Positions 33,481 to 44,639 of a stretch of DNA of 64,000 nucleotides are shown here, piece by piece (position 1 is the stretch's first letter; every line of letters starts with the position of its first letter). This DNA comes from Saxidomus purpurata (Eukaryota > Mollusca > Bivalvia > Venerida > Veneridae): the NCBI GenBank assembly GCA_022818135.1, contig JAFMSR010000013.1, positions 30,314,119 to 30,378,118 of the forward strand. The letters are read 5' to 3'. Both the position numbers and the translations under genes were made by a program. The notes under the pieces were generated by a model that worked only from the letters and a program-made list of their open reading frames with translations, was not told the DNA's origin and made no database searches.

Positions 33481-34540
33481 CAGAAATCATACTATTCTTA
33501 ATAACCAGTTGACCAGTATGGGATGAGTTTTGGACACAATAGTTATATTGGTATGTAACGATCTATAGATCTACAAATAGACATTAAATGTGATATTCTA
33601 TGTAAATTGTCTCATCCAGTCCTCGAGGTTTTAAGTGCTTGATAACTAAACACAAGAAAGATCATGTACGTTTATCGGCTCTATAGGCATTACAAATATT
33701 TAGTTGCTCGCCGTGAGTTTTATTAATGTAGTGACGTCAGCAATTACGTAATATGCTCACATCAGTAGGTACATGTAGTAACCTAAATAGTTAACGGACG
33801 CCATTTTTATGTATAGATGTATGTAAAGACCATCAACTATTAGGAATGTTGTGACTCAAAGGGATGAGATTGGATTCCAGTTTCAACTGGAGTAAATACA
33901 TAGGATAAGGATTTCATCAAGTTCGGGTCTTTTTTCGTGGTATGCTTTTGAAACACTGAAATATTAACTAGTGTTTCAATAATATCCCACGGTTGTTTAC
34001 CCGGAGATCGGTGTGTAGGAAACTAGGAATTACAGTAGATCATTCAACGCATGTTTATAAAACTCTGTAGATCTACTTGAAAATATACTATTTTTATAAG
34101 TAAGTGATGCTAAGCTTGCTCGTGAAAGACGGGAAGTATGTGGACAAGACGGTCTAGTTCTTCATAGTTACTTTGAACAAAGAACATAAATCACTGTAAG
34201 TTTTTTTATATATAGATCTACATTATCCCTCATTAATTAAATTTTCAATTAGCATTTACAATTTGGAGACATTCCCAGAGATTTTAGGAATAAGGACACG
34301 TGCATTTTCGTGTACATCATCCAAAACAAAGATGGCGTCGAAAATACACAATGGACATCTGCCATAGAGAAACTTTATTCGAGGATAACAAGAAAACCAA
34401 GGAACCGAGCGAAAAATCCTTTAAATTTGGGAGGGTGACTTTTTCATAGATTATCAAACAGGTATTTATTTTTAGCTGTGTTGTCCAAAAGTACCTTTTC
34501 CAGGCCAAAGTTGAGTTTCCCATTGGGATGGGACAGACTT
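33480..34540. other. No gene recognised
   Basis: Moderately AT rich; no exon-like frame with splice sites was found. May belong to the LTR-like remnant to its left. Confidence 0.3.
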
Positions 34541-34849
34541 TAGATGCCCACGTGCAACATGTCGAGCCCACCATATGTCAAAAGGGCTAACTCCTTACCA
34601 AGTAGAGATGGGTCAAAATACACCTAAATGCATGTTGTATCACAGAAAAGTGGTCTCAATTTTTCTCTATGGTGAGTAATAAAAAAGTTACAATATAAGC
34701 TATTTATAGTAACAACAAAGGGAAGTAATTCTAAAAACAAGGGTAGCCTATGGTGGTGAACATTTGTACAAAGTAACATCAAAATCCCTCCATGCATGAA
34801 GAAGAAATGGTCCAGAAAAAAATATTTTGGGGGGGGAAATTAACCCCAA

Positions 34850-34890
<41 letters not shown>

Positions 34891-35206
34891 CCCGGCCCGG
34901 GGGGGGGGGGGGGGGGGGGGGGGGGGAAAAAAAACCCCCCCCCGGAGGGGGGGGGGGGGGGGGGGGGGGCCGGGGGGGGGGGGGGGGGGCCCCCCCCCCC
35001 CCCCGCGGGGGCCCCGGGGGGGGGGGGGGGGGGGGGGGGCCCCCGCCCCCCGGGGGGGGGGGGGGGGGGGGGGGGGGCGCGACCCCCCCCCCCCCCCAAG
35101 GGGGGGGGGGGGGGGGGGGGACGCATGTACGGACGCACGCACATACACCGAACCGCCAAAAGTGACAACTATATCGAGCTCACCACAAGCGGGCTCGATA
35201 AAAATG
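34541..35206 (+). repeat. AGATGCCCA...GGGCTCGAC family, copy 2
   Basis: Starts AGATGCCCACGTGCAACATG and ends CTATATCGAGCTCACCACAAG followed by CGGGCTCGATAAAAA. It matches 7249-7783 in order. Its middle is replaced by the G/C block 34831-35120. Confidence 0.7.
34831..35120. repeat. Extreme G/C homopolymer block
   Basis: About 290 bp made almost wholly of long G runs with short C runs. The unit it replaces in the sister copy is ordinary sequence. It has the look of a failed consensus over a difficult region rather than biology. The glycine- and proline-rich frames on both strands here are artefacts. Confidence 0.75.
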
Positions 35207-35357
35207 AAAGAAGAACACAGTCACCATTAGGTTGTAACTGTCAAATTGTGTCTATAATTATTCTATGTAACGTATGTTGTTAAGGAGTTTTGTTAAGTTT
35301 GTAATAAATTTAACTTTGCATAAGAGTACGGTAAAGATGAACACAACCTAATAATCC

Positions 35358-35714
35358 GGTGCATAGGATGACCGAAAAAGACCGAAAAACAGTTTATGAA
35401 GACCGAAAACAACTTTTATTTAAAAGACTATATATAACTTACAGCTCAAAAGAAGAAATTTGTAATTATTGTATAATAAATCAAGTAAAAAGATCGAAAA
35501 ACAAATAGTGCAGACCGAAAACTTTCTGAATTAGCACTCCAGATTTGTTATAGATGCAGCACGGGAACTTATTTAAACAGACAAAAAATCATTCATTATA
35601 TACATGATACTTAAGTTATAAATCGTACATCATCTTTTGAAAAAATAGTTATTTTCAGTAAACAATAACTGTTTTTCGGTTGTTTTTCGGTCTTTTTCTG
35701 TCTTTCAATGCACC
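35358..35714. mobile_element. MITE-like inverted repeat with GACCGAAAAA motifs
   Basis: GGTGCATAGGATGACCGAAA (35358) followed by AAGACCGAAAAACAG is inverted at the right end (CTGTTTTTCGG ... GGTCTTTTTCTGTC ... CAATGCACC, ending 35714). Additional GACCGAAAA words lie near 35399 and 35513. No coding capacity. Confidence 0.65.
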
Positions 35715-36720
35715 CTTAAAAATCCGATTTGTTAACTGGTTAGCATGACGTCACAGCAAAGCCAAGAACTGTTTATTTTTTAGCTTGATTGGGCTATTTA
35801 CCCTGATCAGGAGATGTACTCGGCCTGTTTAAACTTTCATCAACTGGCATCTACATGTTGTTCTGAATGAAAACTCATCGTAGATTGACAGTCATTTGAG
35901 TCTTGGTACCCTTTATGGCAGAATAAATTATAAGTACCCGGATCTTTAACAATAGATACAAGAACCTTTATTTAAAGTCAGTTATAAATACTGTACATTT
36001 TGCTTGAAGCTGAACAAAATTTCTCTTAAATAAAACTATAAGGCACTCTTAGTTGTGTTAATTGCCAAGCAGTTTGTTCTCCAATTCAAAACTGCCCAAG
36101 GTTATACGAAAGTTTGACGCGCTTGTGCATCCGACACTTGCAGTGATTTTAGCAACACTGCAATCACAGTCTTATGACCGCGAAAACATGTGACAAACTT
36201 ATTTGCCGTTGAATTTGAGATTTTTCTGGTTAAATACACTATGTCACTCAGTTAAAACTTACGAATTAATTTGATGTCCTCGATCTGTGGAAAGTATAAA
36301 ATACTATAACGTATTTATACAATTATCTGAATCGTTCTTGCAGTCTACAGTGAAGTTTGGCTTATTCTAAATACTGTCCCATTCTCTGTACGTACCATAC
36401 ACTCCAGAAATTACCGAAATAAAGAATACGTTTAATCTGCAAACGCGTTTCTAGTTACCATTTACGAAAAAAAACTCGATCAGTAGATGTTTCATGTACA
36501 ATAAATTTTTAAATGAGACACTTTTATGATAATATAATAATTTCTCAATTTGCTAATTCCGTATGTATCCGGCAATTTCTAGAAGCAAATACCGTGTCAC
36601 AAGCTTTCTTTGCTAATTAATACATAACCGATATATTATTTGGTTAGAATCAGAATGTTTTGTGACTGTATTGTTGGCAAATTTATCTAAAACCAATATT
36701 CTACAAATTAAAAAAGAAAA
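35715..36720. other. No gene recognised
   Basis: No conserved frame. It lies upstream of gene 2 and could hold distal regulatory sequence; nothing specific was identified. Confidence 0.3.
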
Positions 36721-36731
36721 TACATCTCCTT

Positions 36732-36803
36732 ATGACGTCATCACAAAACACTTGATTGGTCCGCATGATCGGACCATGTGCTTGAAGCGCCAACTATTCA
36801 AAG
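36732..36803 (+). promoter_or_regulatory. Candidate core promoter of the plus-strand gene at 36804
   Basis: Within 72 bp of the start codon lie a CRE (TGACGTCA, 36734-36741), an inverted CCAAT box (GATTGG, 36755) and a palindrome GGTCCGCATGATCGGACC (36759-36776). There is no TATA box. The same CRE plus ATTGG pairing occurs in repeats of this window (30957, 63883), so a transposon origin of the promoter is possible. Confidence 0.45.
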
Positions 36804-37014
36804 ATGTCTGCAACAGGAGGTACAAGTGTGAGCGAGAACAAAAGTTTTGCAGTCATGAGGTGGCTTAACGATGGAAATCGCCTATCAGTACATAACTTTA
36901 AAGAAGTAACAGAACCTAAGATTCCTCTTAACGAATATAATTGTGGGATGCATGGTTTGTCCAGATATCGTGACTGCCCAGGTCTGTGGGAGTTCCGATT
37001 TTTAATCGTTGGAG
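36804..37014 (+). CDS. Exon 1 of the unknown plus-strand gene, GC donor
   Basis: 70 codons plus one base. The frame continues only five codons past the proposed junction. The junction GGAG|GCAAGT fits the strong consensus required of the rare GC-AG introns (AG|GCAAGT). Its phase (1) is matched by exon 2, which adds GA to finish a glycine codon. Contents: RWLNDGNRLSVHNFKEVTEP then KIPLNEYNCGMHG and LSRYRDCPGLWEFRFLIV. Confidence 0.6.
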
Positions 37015-40000
37015 GCAAGTGTAGATCTATATGATTGCACAATTTATGTTCTTACACAATATGTTGGAAGCATGTAGGGTACGAATCTACATTACCATAT
37101 AACCCAGGGATGTGCCTGGGCCTAAATGAGAGATATGCACTTTGCAAGGGGGGGGGTCCAGGGGCATGCCCCCTCCCCCCTGTATTTTTTTGTTTGTTTT
37201 TAGAATGAGAGGAAGTGCAGTGTACAAGAACCATAACTTTTTCTTGACTCATTACAGAGTTACTGTCTAGAACCATAACTAGAAAAAAATCTTTATTTCA
37301 TTATTTTTTACAAGGTATTCTGTCACTAATAAGTTAACTTCTTCAGTTGAAAAGGCAATCTTGCTGGGGTAATTCACAATCGGTGACAGTTCTAGCTTCT
37401 AGTTAAAGTTATGGCTCACAGTTGCAGTGAAAACAAGAGCTGTCCCTCACAAGTGACAAATGCCCCTAAAACAGATGCCTCACAGTCTCTGTCCATTCCA
37501 TGTGCTCAATAAATGTGCTATATAATTTTAAAATCCTTTCAACATGCATGACAGAGTAATCATGCATACAGTATTCCATTACCTTTAAACACTAAGTGTG
37601 ACCTTGACCTTTGAGGTAGGGACATGGTTCATGCAGACAATACATTGTCTTGATGTGCTGAACATTTGTGCAAAGTTATTTTGAATAAATTAATGCATTA
37701 AAAAGTTACAATCCTGACACAAGTGTATGCATATATACAGGATTCCATTACCTATAAACTCTAAGTGTGACCTTGACCTTTGAGGTAGGGACTTGGGTCT
37801 TGCACGTGACATATTGGCTTTATGTGCTAGACATTTGTGCCAAGTTATTATAAAATCCTTCAAAGCATGATAAAGATATAGTTCGGACACAAATGTATGC
37901 ATATATGCAGGAATCCATTACCTTCAAACTCAAAGTGTGAGCTTGACTTTTGAGGTAGAGACGAGGGTCTTGCACGCAAAACATCGGCTTGATGTGGTAG
38001 ACATTTGTGCAAAGCTATTTTAAAATCATTCAATGCATGACAAAGTTACAGTCCGGGCACGAAATTGTGCATGTATGCATATATACAGGATTCCATTACC
38101 TTCAAACTCGAAGTATGACCTTTACTAAAATTTGAGCTAGGGACGTGAGTCTTGCATGAAGTGGGGAGGCACAGACGGACGGACGGTGCAATTTTAATAT
38201 GCCACCCTTTGGGGGCATAAAAATATTTGAGTGAGCAGCTTTAAGAAACTTATTATTATTACTGCTAGGGATGTAATTGATTAAAATTTTTATATCGATA
38301 TATCAATTTAGAAATATCAACGATACAGCGATATATCGATACATGGGCGTAAAAAGTCACTGACTACATATTCTACCAAATCTCTTGACTTTATTTGTAC
38401 TAAACATATGGTTCTAGTGTATAATATATATCAACCATTGCAGTGCTGAAATATTTTTGCCTATGAGACCACATTTCATTAAATTAAATCATTCGTTAGA
38501 AAAACACGGAACTCTGGGTCGCTCGGGATGAACGACCACCGGATATTGGGGCAAAAGTGAGCACAGATAATCAGTTTTCGCGAGGAACGTTTTACAACCG
38601 CGGTAAGTTAAAACCCGATTTTCACTCTGATGAATTTGATATTGTGTTTATTTGTGTTTTTTCATATACGATAATGACTGTCCAAGCCGAATATATTCTC
38701 GATGTGCAACATAAATATGTTGAAATGTTGAAAATATCCAAAAGAAATAGCCTGCTCACTCGAAAAATCTCGACCGTTTGCAAATTATGCCGTTTTATTT
38801 GTAAATCATTAACATATTAATAATCTGACAAGGGCATATCATTTGCCTAAAGACAACATAATAATGTTCAAAATTTCATCATTTTAGACGAAAGTATAGC
38901 GAAGATACGGTTCTCGAAACATTTCAATTACTGTACTGGGTATTGGTTAAACGTGTACTGAGTATTGACGGAGTGAGCGAATCACTGTACTGAGTATTGC
39001 ATCAAGAAATGAGTAAAAATAGATTTTTTGAATGGGAAATGTATATATCTGTTATCAGTTGAAGGTATTGATTCATTAAGTGTCTTGTTTTGCACAAGTC
39101 TTATTAAACGTTAATATTTCAAACTATAAAAGTGTATTATAAACTGTTTTGTCCGGCGTTTTGAGTATTAGATACGCATGTAACAATTACATTTATATTT
39201 TTAAAATTTCACCAAATAATTATGCAGTACCGCACCAGCAATTCAATGACTCGGACATGAAGTGACTTTAAATGCTCGCTACAACTAGTAAACATTTGTC
39301 TAAATACGAATAAGTTGTAAGATAAAATGCAGTATTTTGTTCTAGGCAATGGAAATAGCGGAACTTTCTGCCACATCTGCATTGTGTGTGTGCCTGTGTG
39401 TGCGTGCGTGCGAGTAATGCAATAAAACAACATTTTTTACGAATCGCTACAACATTCATTTTTATCTAAATGTATATACATATTTGACCCCATGACCTAG
39501 TTTTTTACCCAAGATAACCCATATTCTAACTCTATCAAGATTATAATTATAAAGGCTGTCATTCTGACCACGCTTCATGAATGCAACAAGCTTTTAATCA
39601 CTCTATATTCGCGTGATCTTTATTTCGCGAAACGCATGGTCCTGTATTATTTCTTTGATTCATGATTCGCTGCCTATTGTCCATTACTTTAATCTCATTA
39701 AAACCAAATAATAAAATGAAATAAATAGATTGAATATACTACTTAAAATTGGTACAAAAATAACATTTAGAAACAAAATCATTAAAAGAATATCAGTTTT
39801 TGTGTTGAAGATTTACCTTTACATCAGGTGATAAAAATCCATTCTCAAACAGTTTTGAAATGGTGAATCACACAATTCTTTGAAAAATGGTCCGTTAATC
39901 CCTACTTTTATCTAAACAAATACGTCAGATTTTTCGGTTTGTACAAAATATCATTATCCCCTGTATTGATATTGTCAAAGCTGAAATTGGTCATCCTCAG

Positions 40001-43000
40001 ACATCACACGCTTTGTTTGATGTATACAAGGGCATTAAACGTGAATATATACTAAGCACGTTAAAACACGTGCCCGTGATGTGAATATAAAGTTTTCCGG
40101 GATGTGTAAATTCAAATTATTTTGTAGAAACAGAATTGATTTTGGATATGCAGCATATCATACTGAAACTTGAATTGATTTGATCAAAACATTTTAAAAT
40201 TAATTCAAATAGATACACCAATTAACATAGAATATTGCATACACAAGATTTTTCTATTATTTTATTTGGACCAAAGATGATCCATATGCACACTCAAAAT
40301 AGAATTCATCAAGATAGTGATTCTGACTAACAGTTATGAAGGTTCAATGAAAAATGCAACATCTATTGTATACACAAGGGTTTTCTATGATTTGATCCAG
40401 TGACCTAATTTTTGACCCAACAAGATTCATATTCTTACTCGACCTAAATTTCATCAAAGCAACCATACTGACTGAATTCATGGTTGAATGAAAAATGGAA
40501 CCTTTGTTGCATACAAAATGTTTTGTCTATGATTTGACCCCGTGACATAGTTTTTGAACAATATAACCCATATTCGAACCGACATAGATTACATAAAGGC
40601 AGTCATTCTGATCAAGTGTCCTGAATGCAGTCTCTTTAGCATACACAAGGTTAAATGTGCACAGACGACACGCATACGATAGACAGACATACATACAACG
40701 GACGCCAGGCGATCACAATTACCAACCTTGGGTACTTCGTGCTCTGGTGAGCTAATACAACGCTTTTAAAGGCAGCAGAATATTTATTTTACTCACTTTT
40801 AATGCCCAATACTCAGTACACGTTAGTATCAATACTCCGGTACACCAGAAAACAAAATAAACAATACCCAGTACACTAACTTTAGTTACATATGTATCAA
40901 TATTTTGGCCCTGAAAGCACGGTTGTTGATAAAATCTTGAACACTTATGTCTGGTACTTGTGCAAATAAATTGCTCGATTCAGGTTATTCAAAGCTAAGC
41001 ACATTTGCAAAATAAAACAGTAAACATTACCAACGGTCGAACTTTTCAAGTGAGCAGGCGATCTTCTTTTTGATATTTTAACATATTAACCGACATTATT
41101 TACAGCTCGAGTATAAACTGGACTAAGATGGCCATCGAAACAAAGAAACACTAGATAGTGTGTATTAGATTAAATATCGGATTTTAACCTACACCAATTG
41201 TTAACACGTTCCTCACGAAAACTAATTATCTGTGCTCACTTTCGCCCCAATATCCAGTGGCCGTTCATCCGCAGTGTGGGTAGAGTGATTGTTTATATTC
41301 TGGTTGAGTTTTGATTGAATTTTCAAACGTGAAACTGTAGATCATTGCATGGTAAAACATTATTCGATATACGATTTTTCAAAATTGCAATCGATATCAA
41401 ATCGAAAGTGTTTAATCGTTGATATATCGATATCGTTTGAATCGATTACATCCCTAATTACTGCTGCATTTATTATTTTTTTAGAGTGAAAATTAGGACA
41501 GTCCTTGTATGTGGAGAATAAATCTGGTTTAATCATGATCATGCTGATAATGCAGTTTTACTTTAAAGGAAAAAAAGAGATGAAGAAATGGCTAGATGAC
41601 AATATCAGCACCTTGACCAATGATGCATCGGACAAGTTTTTCGAAGTTAATTTTTATTTTACAATTTCATCCTTGTCAATGTTTATTAGTTTCTGCTAGA
41701 GTTATAGAAATAGCTTTTGTTTTATATAAAATTCATATGTCATTCTGTATGCATGCTTGGATGTTCTAGGTGTTCAGCTGCCTAGCAAATAGTAATTACT
41801 GGCCTGGACAAATAAATACTGATGGAGATTCTTTTGAGTTTGTGGTAAGTACATGAAATAGTATAAATAAAAAATGTATAAATAAAAAGTATAAATAGTA
41901 TAAATAATAAATGCAGCAGTAAGTACATGAACACATTTTACAAGGTATTTTTAAGGCCATGAGATCCAGAAATGTACAATCCGTGACATATCTTTTTAAA
42001 TAACAAATTGAAAAAGAGTTATGGTTCTTGCACACTACATATCTTGTTTACCTTTAATGTCCTTTATCAATATTCCTAGTTTCATTCATTTCTCTTCAAA
42101 AGTAGTAAAGATATGCTCTGGACAAACTTTTTGTAATATAAAAGAGACATTATTCTATAAAAACAGAGATATTGTTCTTGGCAATAACTCTGTAATTAGT
42201 CAAGATAGAGTTATGGAAGTTAAATTGAATTCAAACCAGTAGTTTTCAAGTTATGCTGCAGACAAGGAAAAGTAACACAGGGCAATAACTCTGTAAATAC
42301 TCAAGATAGAGTTTATGGTTCTTGTACACTGCACTTCCTCTCATTGTGCTAGACCATTGTATGAAGTTGTATTGAATTCAACTTGAGTTTTCAAGTAATG
42401 CTCTGGACTAGGAAAAGTAGCAAAGGGCAATTACTCTGTAATGAGTCAAATTAAAGTTATGGTTCCTGTGCACTGCACTTTATCTCAATGTACTTGACCA
42501 TTGTATGAAGTTGTATTGAATTCCAACCAGTAGTTTTCAAGTTATGCTCCGGACAAGGAAAAGTAACAAAGGGCAATAACTCTGTAATTACTCAAGTTAG
42601 AGTTATGGTTCTTGTGGAATGCACTTCCTCTTATTGTGCTTGACCATTGTATGAAGTTGTATTGAATTCCCACTAGTAGTTTTCAAGTTATGCTCCGGAC
42701 AAGGAAAAGTAACAAAGGGCAATAACTCAGTAATTACTCAAGATGGAGTTATGGTTCCTGTGCACTGCACTTCCTCTCAATGTGCTTGACCATTGTATGA
42801 AGTTGTACTGAATTCCAACTAGTAGTTTTCAAGTTATGCTCCAGACAAGGAAAATGCAACAGACCGCCTGAACTTCCGACCGACTGCTCGCCCGCCCGCC
42901 CGACCACTGGATGACTCCTATATACCCCCCCAAACTTCGTTTCGGGGCTATAAATACTAGTTAAAGGATCCCATAAAAAGCTTAATGCTCCACCGCTTTT

Positions 43001-43300
43001 TTAATTTACAGGGTTTCCTTGGCAGTTTAAATTTTTGAATTTTACTTTTTTCAGGTATGAAGGTTTGTGACCAAGACAAGACATCAAGTCCACAACTGTC
43101 AAAAGAATATCAAACTGAAGATGCTAGTCAGATCCTTAAACAGAGCTGTGACAAAGGCAAGAAATCAAGTTCACCACCATTATCACATATGGAGAATTGT
43201 GACCAAGGCAAGAACTCTAGTTCTCCACTTCCAAAAGACCATCAGGTTGAACAATCTAGTCCGCCCTTGAAACACAATGAAAAGAAACTGGTTTTTGAAG
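36804..43300 (+). CDS. Multi-exon gene of unknown function (exons 1-4; 3' part not found)
   Basis: Four exons join in phase: 36804-37014, 41569-41645, 41770-41844 and 43063-43300 (or from 43055). The ATG (CAAAGATGT) opens MSATGGTSVSENKSFAVMRW, a compact N-terminal module that includes LSRYRDCPGLWEFRFLIVGG, followed by a charged KKEMKKWLDDN segment. It ends in a serine/lysine-rich stretch with three imperfect CD(Q/K)(D/G)K-x4-SP repeats. The last frame runs into a donor, so more exons must follow. I do not recognise the family. Introns contain a dispersed repeat, a 3.2-kb hAT-type element and a 146-bp tandem array. Confidence 0.6.
37432..38222 (+). repeat. GTGACCTTGACCTTTGAGG family, copy 2
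   Basis: Starts AACAAGAGCTGTCCCTCACA and ends CGGACGGACGGTGCAATTTT...CCCTTTGGGGGCATAAAA. Four units of about 170 bp each carry GTGTGACCTTGACCTTTGAG and CTTGCA(C/T)G. It lies in intron 1 of the plus-strand gene and is longer than copy 1 at 470-948. Confidence 0.75.
38266..41456. mobile_element. 3.2-kb hAT-type fold-back element in intron 1
   Basis: Ends TAGGGATGTAATTGATT (38266) and AATCGATTACATCCCTA (ending 41456) with an exact 8-bp target duplication ATTACTGC at 38258-38265 and 41457-41464. Sub-terminal ATATCGATATATC words are shared by both ends. Inner arms continue the inversion: GCTCGGGATGAACGACCACC and CGAGGAACGTTTTAC near 38521-38594 against 41205-41275, and CTGTACTGAGTATTG near 38983 against the complement near 40809. 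It encodes no transposase. Its 8-bp duplication and ends place it with hAT elements. Confidence 0.88.
40250..40745 (+). repeat. Tandem dispersed-repeat units nested in the hAT-type element
   Basis: Units of about 130-150 bp with ATGATTTGA(T/C)CC(A/C)(G/C)TGAC, CCATATTC and CATACACAAGG repeat about three times, ending in ACAGACGACACGC...GACGCCAGGCGATCAC. A related piece lies at 39480-39600. This looks like a repeat captured inside the element. Confidence 0.5.
41569..41645 (+). CDS. Exon 2 of the unknown plus-strand gene
   Basis: Acceptor TTTACTTTAAAG and donor GTTAAT (weak). 77 nt reading KKEMKKWLDDNISTLTNDAS then DKFFE. The phases (1 in, 0 out) match exon 1 and exon 3. It begins about 110 bp after the right end of the hAT-type element. 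Confidence 0.5.
41770..41844 (+). CDS. Exon 3 of the unknown plus-strand gene
   Basis: Acceptor GATGTTCTAG and donor GTAAGT. 75 nt with a single open frame: VFSCLANSNYWPGQINTDGD then SFEFV. Phase 0 at both ends. Intron 2 is only 124 bp. Confidence 0.55.
42000..42960 (+). repeat. 146-bp tandem repeat array, copy 1 (intron 3)
   Basis: GGCAATAACTCTGTAAT starts at 42281, 42426, 42572 and 42718 (spacing 145, 146, 146), with older units before 42281. Each unit has AGAGTTATGGTTCTTGTGCA, CACTTCCTCTCA, TTGACCATTGTATGAAGTTG, AAGTTATGCTCCGGACAAGG. The array ends in CGCCCGCCCGACCACTGG and CCCCCCAAACTTCGTTTCGG followed by GGCTATAAA. The same array and end recur at 57845-59097. Confidence 0.9.
43055..43300 (+). 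CDS. Exon 4 of the unknown plus-strand gene, repeat-rich
   Basis: Acceptor TTACTTTTTTCAG (43054), or the AG at 43062 which gives the phase-0 entry required by exon 3; donor GAAG|GTAATT. The only open frame reads VCDQDKTSSPQLSKEYQTED, and the CD-x2-K...SSSPPLS pattern recurs three times (about every 27 residues), ending KKLVFE. Serine, lysine and proline dominate, so it is probably disordered. It ends in phase 1. Confidence 0.6.
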
Positions 43301-43447
43301 GTAATTAGCTCATAATTTGTTGTTCATTAGCAAAACATGGTGCCAACAACTTGGTTCTTTAGGTTTTAGTCTGTTTTGACTTGAACAGTCCGCAAATTTG
43401 ATCACATTTACTGAATAGGAAATATGCAATAAAAAAACTAATAATCC

Positions 43448-43830
43448 TTTTAGCTCACATGAGCATGAAGTGCTCATGGTGAGCTATTGTGACTGCTTGA
43501 TGTCTGTCATTGTGCTTTGCCAAATATTTGTTTCAAGCAACATCTCTTCCTGAATCACTTTGCCAATTTTAGTCAAACTTAACAAGAATAATCCCTGGAT
43601 GGTCCTCTTCTTAAATTGCTAAAACCATTCTGTTGGTTGCTAGAGCTAAAAATAGAAAAATCTTGACAACATCTCCTAAACCTATGGGCCAATTTCTATT
43701 AAATATCACAGGAATGATCCTTAGTAATATTGTCTGTTTTCGAGACAAAAGTTATTTTTGGATATTTATTAACATTAATTACTATGGATATACGTCTTTT
43801 GTATTACTAAAACGGACAAAATGACCTTTA
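43448..43830 (+). repeat. TTTAGCTCACATGAGC dispersed repeat, 5' part
   Basis: TTTTAGCTCACATGAGCATG followed by AAGTGCTCATGGTGAGCTATTGTGA forms a palindromic start. I remember this as the start of a common bivalve repeat. The body (CTTCCTGAATCACTTTGCC, AACATCTCCTAAACCTATGG) follows. The end is not defined. Confidence 0.6.
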
Positions 43831-44128
43831 AACTTTAGTACGATTCAATCAAGCGTTATGTGGGAAAGATATTTATGAGCATTTACGATATTATTGAACT
43901 GATTTATATGACGTCAGTTTAGCGCGTGCGTGTTTCGAAGTGATTTGTGTAAGGATTGGCGCATGCGTGTATACTTTTTTTATAGTGTTACGTCGCCGTT
44001 TTGAGATAGAGCTTTTGTTAAGGTTTTACTGTTGCTGGTGATTTTGGTGAGTAATGTATAGATGTTGTGAAGAAAAATGTATATATTTTATTGATAAGGT
44101 TATGGTTGCTATTGATTCAGAACAGTTT

Positions 44129-44549
44129 ATATACTCAGCAAAATTAGAAACGTCCCTCATTGTTTAGATAAACTTTTCCAGGAAACTCAGGATGTAACAC
44201 TCATAAATAACAAGAAAACTTACATTGTGTTCACTGGTGCGTCGATTTCTGTTCAAAACATATGGCTGGAAAGAAAACGTAAAGACTGTTGCCCTTGAAA
44301 ATTACGGTAGGGGTCCAAATGAAAAATCACTCAATTATCGGCACATGCATAACGTGCACGTGGAAAACATGAAAATGAACGTTTCAGTCACTGACCACGA
44401 TGTAGAGGTGTTCAGGTGGTAAACTCTACACGATGATGAAGTTAATAATGCAGGGATTAGATATACATGTATATTATACTGGTAACACATAAACAGACAA
44501 GTTTATGGAAGCGATAAAAGAGGGACGTTTCTAATTTTGCTGAGTATAT
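44129..44549. mobile_element. 421-bp MITE with perfect 30-bp inverted ends
   Basis: The left end 44129-44158 (ATATACTCAGCAAAATTAGA...) is the exact reverse complement of 44520-44549 (…TCTAATTTTGCTGAGTATAT). A TA dinucleotide at each edge is compatible with a Tc1/mariner-type TA target. The interior is non-coding apart from a 65-codon frame without features. Perfect ends suggest recent movement. Confidence 0.85.
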
Positions 44550-44639
44550 GTTTATTATTTCACAATAAGATATTCCAACATGTGTTTAGCATGAGTCATG
44601 ATAGTGACCTACTTTTTTTATATAAGGCATTTTTTTAGT

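Noticed and set aside
34779..35283. Glycine-rich and proline-rich open frames on both strands
   Set aside because: Artefacts of a G/C homopolymer block inside a dispersed repeat.
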